Assembly (NCBI GenBank): GCA_026389955.1
Contig: JAPLGY010000182.1
Location: forward strand, 1 to 8,340
Direction of reading: 5' to 3'
Length of the DNA: 8,340 nt
From: Caldilinea sp.
GTDB lineage: Bacteria; Chloroflexota; Anaerolineae; Caldilineales; Caldilineaceae
The notes beneath the pieces were generated by a model. The model was not told the origin of the DNA. It saw only the letters and a program-made list of their open reading frames with translations, and made no database searches. Both the position numbers and the translations under genes were made by a program. Positions within the stretch are counted from its first letter, which is position 1. Each line of letters starts with the position of its first letter. Positions 6,016-8,340 of this stretch are shown in pieces.

Positions 6016-7383
6016 CTACCACTGAGCCACCTCGTACCCTCCCGACTGCACAAAGACAGCACCTTGCTCCACCAGGCGCGCGTGGAAAGGGCTCAGGCGG
6101 ACAGCGCGCGGTTCTGTGATCGGCTGGGCTGGGTGGATGATATCGTAGACCTCCCGATAGTTTTGTGCGCAGCGCAGGTCGATATAGTGCTGTGTTTTCT
6201 GATGGGGCAGGAAACGGTTGATATCGGCTTCGTGGACATCTATCGCCGGCTCTCCGTAGGTCATCCATTCGGCGATCGCCTTGCCGACACCGCCGGCGTG
6301 GGTGATCCAGATCCCGACAGCGGTCCAGAGTCCCCGCACCTTGCTTTCGCCGAGCACGGGGTAGCCGTCCACTGTAAAGGCAAACATTCCGTTGAACGCT
6401 GTCGTCAGCGTTGCCTGGCGCAGGGCCGGGATCAGTTCGCGTGCAGCCTGTGCAGCGACCTTGTAGTGCTCAGGGGTGAACGGCAGTTTGGCGGTCTTCC
6501 CCAGGTCGCTGGGATGCACCAGCAGCGGCACGTGGCGGTAGTTGCCGATTCCATAGGCGTCCCAGTGCTGGCGAAAGTAGAGCGAAGCGTCCTGGTGGCG
6601 CAGAATGGGGTGCACGATCTCGCGCCCGCCGCTGGCCTGGGCAAACGCGGCCAGTTCTGGCAGCGGCGACGAAATGGTATACTGGTGCTGGGCAGCCATC
6701 AGGGGAATCACCAACCCAGCCTTTTCGCTGATCGCAGGTGCCCAGATATTGGCGCAGAGCAGCGCCGCCTCGCACTCGATCCGTCCCCGGTCGGTGATGA
6801 GCGCGCTCAGCTGACCGTGGCGGACTTCGATGTCGGTCACCGCAGTCTCGGTAAAAAAACGGACCCCGCCGACCCGGGTCGATTCGTTGGCCAACGAACC
6901 AGCCACATGCCATCCCAGCACATTGGTGTCCAGCGGCGCATAAAAAGAGCCTTGGATCACCTTGGGGTCGAGCAGCGGCAGGCGTGCCACGCTCTCTTCG
7001 GGCGAGAGCAGATGGGTTTCCACGCCGTAGCTGGCGGCAATGCCTTGTTTGCGCTTCAGATCTTCCAACCGTTCGGCGGTGTAGGCCACCTCAAAGCCAC
7101 CGACCCGGCGCACCGGCGGGCGGCCAGCCTCGTATTCAGGCAATTGGCTGTAAATTTCGACCGACTGGACAGCGAAACGGGTCATCATTCGGCTGGCGTT
7201 GGTCACATGCATGCCGCCGGGGGCATGGCTGGTCGACCCATCGTTGTAGGGCAGGTGACCTTTGTCGACCACCAGGACATCCTGCCAGCCCAGTCGCGCC
7301 AGCTGATAGGCGGCGTTGCATCCGACGATGCCGCCGCCGATGATGACCAGCCGTGCGGAGGCCGGCAAAGCACTTTCAGTCAT
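6016..7383 (-). CDS. FAD-dependent oxidoreductase half of a sarcosine/dimethylglycine dehydrogenase-type enzyme
   Basis: 455 residues, predicted to oxidise an N-methyl amine such as sarcosine or dimethylglycine with FAD. The Rossmann motif VIIGGGIVG (13-21, GxGxxG) is followed by VVDKG with acidic Asp40 for the FAD ribose. GSTSHAPGG (49-57) matches the family region where a His binds FAD covalently in dimethylglycine dehydrogenase, pointing to His53. GMFAFTVDGYPVLGES and the GIWITHAGGVGKAIAEWM stretch are the C-terminal FAD elements. Residues from about 393 resemble the central FAO_M domain (YDIIHP, PRAVRLSPFH, GAVF, GGYEVAQW). The frame then meets TAG, followed directly by the GcvT half, whereas relatives I recall are single chains of about 800 to 830 residues. 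The ATG at 7383 has AAGGAG (7395-7390) six bases upstream. It is the first gene of a divergent pair with obg. Confidence 0.9.
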   Translation of the reverse strand: MTESALPASARLVIIGGGIVGCNAAYQLARLGWQDVLVVDKGHLPYNDGSTSHAPGGMHVTNASRMMTRFAVQSVEIYSQLPEYEAGRPPVRRVGGFEVAYTAERLEDLKRKQGIAASYGVETHLLSPEESVARLPLLDPKVIQGSFYAPLDTNVLGWHVAGSLANESTRVGGVRFFTETAVTDIEVRHGQLSALITDRGRIECEAALLCANIWAPAISEKAGLVIPLMAAQHQYTISSPLPELAAFAQASGGREIVHPILRHQDASLYFRQHWDAYGIGNYRHVPLLVHPSDLGKTAKLPFTPEHYKVAAQAARELIPALRQATLTTAFNGMFAFTVDGYPVLGESKVRGLWTAVGIWITHAGGVGKAIAEWMTYGEPAIDVHEADINRFLPHQKTQHYIDLRCAQNYREVYDIIHPAQPITEPRAVRLSPFHARLVEQGAVFVQSGGYEVAQW

Positions 7384-7421
7384 AGATCTCTCCTTCTGTC
7401 AGGGTAGAAACAATGTCGTTC

Positions 7422-7430
7422 ACTATACCA
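7422..7430 (-). promoter_or_regulatory. Extended -10 promoter candidate of the FAD oxidoreductase gene
   Basis: The minus strand reads TGG-TATAGT at 7430-7422 (-10 hexamer 7427-7422). No good -35 is found 15 to 18 bases upstream, so the TGn extension would have to compensate. The predicted start is near 7415, about 32 bases before the ATG. Confidence 0.45.
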
Positions 7431-7489
7431 CGTCCCTGCGACTTCTGCATGTTGCGTGGGTTGAGCGCCCGCCGCTGCGCGCCTCGATG

Positions 7490-7498
7490 TGGTACAAT
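7490..7498 (+). promoter_or_regulatory. Extended -10 promoter candidate of obg
   Basis: TGG-TACAAT at 7490-7498 (-10 hexamer 7493-7498) on the plus strand. No -35 lies at standard spacing; TTGAGC at 7461-7466 is 26 bases away, which is too far. The predicted start near 7505 leaves a short leader to the ATG at 7528. With the minus-strand promoter it forms a divergent pair of the same type about 65 bases apart. Confidence 0.45.
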
Positions 7499-7527
7499 AG
7501 AAGGGTGTATATTGGAGGCACCAAGCA

Positions 7528-8340
7528 ATGTTTTACGATCGTGCGCGTATCTATGTAAAAGCGGGGAATGGCGGCAACGGTGTCGTTTCCTTTCGCAAAG
7601 AAAAATTTGTCTCTCGAGGCGGCCCCAATGGCGGCAACGGGGGGCGGGGGGGCAACGTCATTTTGTATGTCGACCCGGCCCTCAACACCCTCTACCATCT
7701 GCAGCATGGGGTTCACCATCGGGCGGAGGCAGGTGCCCACGGTGGGGGTGCCAACCGCACCGGTGCGCACGGCGCTGACCTGCGCATTCCTGTCCCCCCC
7801 GGGACAGTGGCCCGCCATGCGGAGAGTGGGGAGCTTTTGGCCGATCTTGTGCATCCGGGGGAGCCCCACGTGGTCGTGCGGGGGGGGCGCGGCGGGCGGG
7901 GGAACGCAGCCTTCAAGACTGCCCACAACAGTGCGCCGCGGCTGGCTGAAAACGGCGAACAAGGGGAAGCGCTCTGGCTGGAACTGGAGCTCAAGCTGGT
8001 CGCCGACGTTGGGATCATCGGCGTGCCCAACGCGGGCAAATCTACCCTGCTGAGCCGGGTCAGCGCGGCACGGCCAAAGGTGGCAGACTATCCTTTCACC
8101 ACGGTCGAGCCCACCCTGGGGGTGGCAGAAATTGACCATCATCCGATCGTGGTGGTCGACATTCCTGGACTGCTGGAGGGTGCGCATGAAGGGGTCGGGT
8201 TGGGGCTCGAATTCCTGCGCCACATCGAACGCTGCCGGGTTTTGATTCACCTGCTCGACGGAGCCAGCCCCGATCCTGTTGGGGATTTGGAAGCTGTCAA
8301 CCAGGAGCTGATGCTCTTCAACCCAGCCCTAGCGAGCAAG
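7528..8340 (+). CDS. obg: Obg/CgtA GTPase, N-terminal part (runs off the window)
   Basis: Obg is a ribosome-associated GTPase needed for assembly of the large subunit and linked to stress responses. 271 codons are visible. Residues 1-156 form the Gly-rich Obg fold ([47 protein letters not shown]). The G domain follows: G1 GVPNAGKST (165-173), switch I DYPFTT (187-192), G3 [16 protein letters not shown] (211-226) and [15 protein letters not shown]. The G4 NKxD and the C-terminal domain lie beyond the window. The ATG at 7528 has GGAGG at 7514-7518, nine bases upstream. In many bacteria obg follows rplU-rpmA; here it has its own promoter region and is divergent from an amine oxidoreductase. Identity is secure. 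Confidence 0.97.
   Translation, partial: MFYDRARIYVKAGNGGNGVVSFRKEKFVSRGGPNGGNGGRGGNVILYVDPALNTLYHLQHGVHHRAEAGAHGGGANRTGAHGADLRIPVPPGTVARHAESGELLADLVHPGEPHVVVRGGRGGRGNAAFKTAHNSAPRLAENGEQGEALWLELELKLVADVGIIGVPNAGKSTLLSRVSAARPKVADYPFTTVEPTLGVAEIDHHPIVVVDIPGLLEGAHEGVGLGLEFLRHIERCRVLIHLLDGASPDPVGDLEAVNQELMLFNPALASK

Noticed and set aside
6016..6018. The TAG as a pyrrolysine codon
   Set aside because: Pyrrolysine is known from methylamine methyltransferases, not this FAD/GcvT family, and nothing in the window suggests the pyl genes; a plain stop, readthrough or error is simpler.
6064..7407. A 447-codon open frame on the plus strand opposite the FAD oxidoreductase
   Set aside because: Antisense shadow of a gene with clear FAD motifs; no ribosome site or recognisable domain.
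7384..7527. A glycine-type riboswitch in front of the FAD/GcvT genes
   Set aside because: The predicted leader is only about 30 bases, too short for a riboswitch, and no such fold is visible.
7423..8250. A 275-codon minus-strand open frame across obg
   Set aside because: Opposite a textbook Obg sequence on the plus strand; shadow frame.

Overview
The window is GC-rich, tightly packed bacterial chromosome. It most resembles a Chloroflexota genome, but this is inference. It rests on a secreted repeat protein ending in a YLPL-type tail (a tail I associate with that phylum), a split member of the large FAD/GcvT demethylase family, and a cysteine-type formate dehydrogenase. No single marker proves the phylum. 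I see no transposase, phage gene or CRISPR array.

Layout. At 1-660 the minus strand carries a tRNA-tuf operon: a strong promoter, then tRNA-Thr(UGU), tRNA-Tyr(GUA), tRNA-Thr(GGU) and the first 30 codons of tuf (EF-Tu). This is the widespread Thr-Tyr-Gly-Thr-tuf arrangement with the glycine tRNA missing; the first spacer holds what looks like a decayed partial copy of the Thr(UGU) unit. At 715-2985 the plus strand has its own promoter and a 720-residue molybdopterin formate dehydrogenase-like catalytic subunit. At 3032-4600 a minus-strand gene, convergent with it, encodes a secreted protein of six about 75-residue repeats resembling DUF5666. At 4601-5016 lies a 416-base noncoding stretch with a degenerate direct repeat, a 12-bp inverted repeat, a plus-strand promoter candidate and three stem-loops. 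At 5017-7383 the minus strand carries an FAD-dependent oxidoreductase half and a GcvT-like folate-binding half of a sarcosine/dimethylglycine dehydrogenase-type enzyme, in one frame and separated by a single TAG codon. At 7528-8340 the plus strand starts obg (cgtA), which runs off the window.

How the genes might work together. An enzyme of the dimethylglycine/sarcosine dehydrogenase type releases one-carbon units, normally onto tetrahydrofolate, and one-carbon oxidation can end in formate, which a formate dehydrogenase would oxidise. The two genes are in opposite directions and separated by an unrelated secreted protein, so this link is only a pathway-level guess. The tRNA-tuf and obg ends are translation and ribosome-assembly housekeeping.

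The items most worth a second look are the in-frame amber codon splitting the FAD/GcvT enzyme exactly at its domain boundary, and the structured noncoding region 4739-4990, which could encode a small RNA. I did not find a clearly new defence or mobile system.
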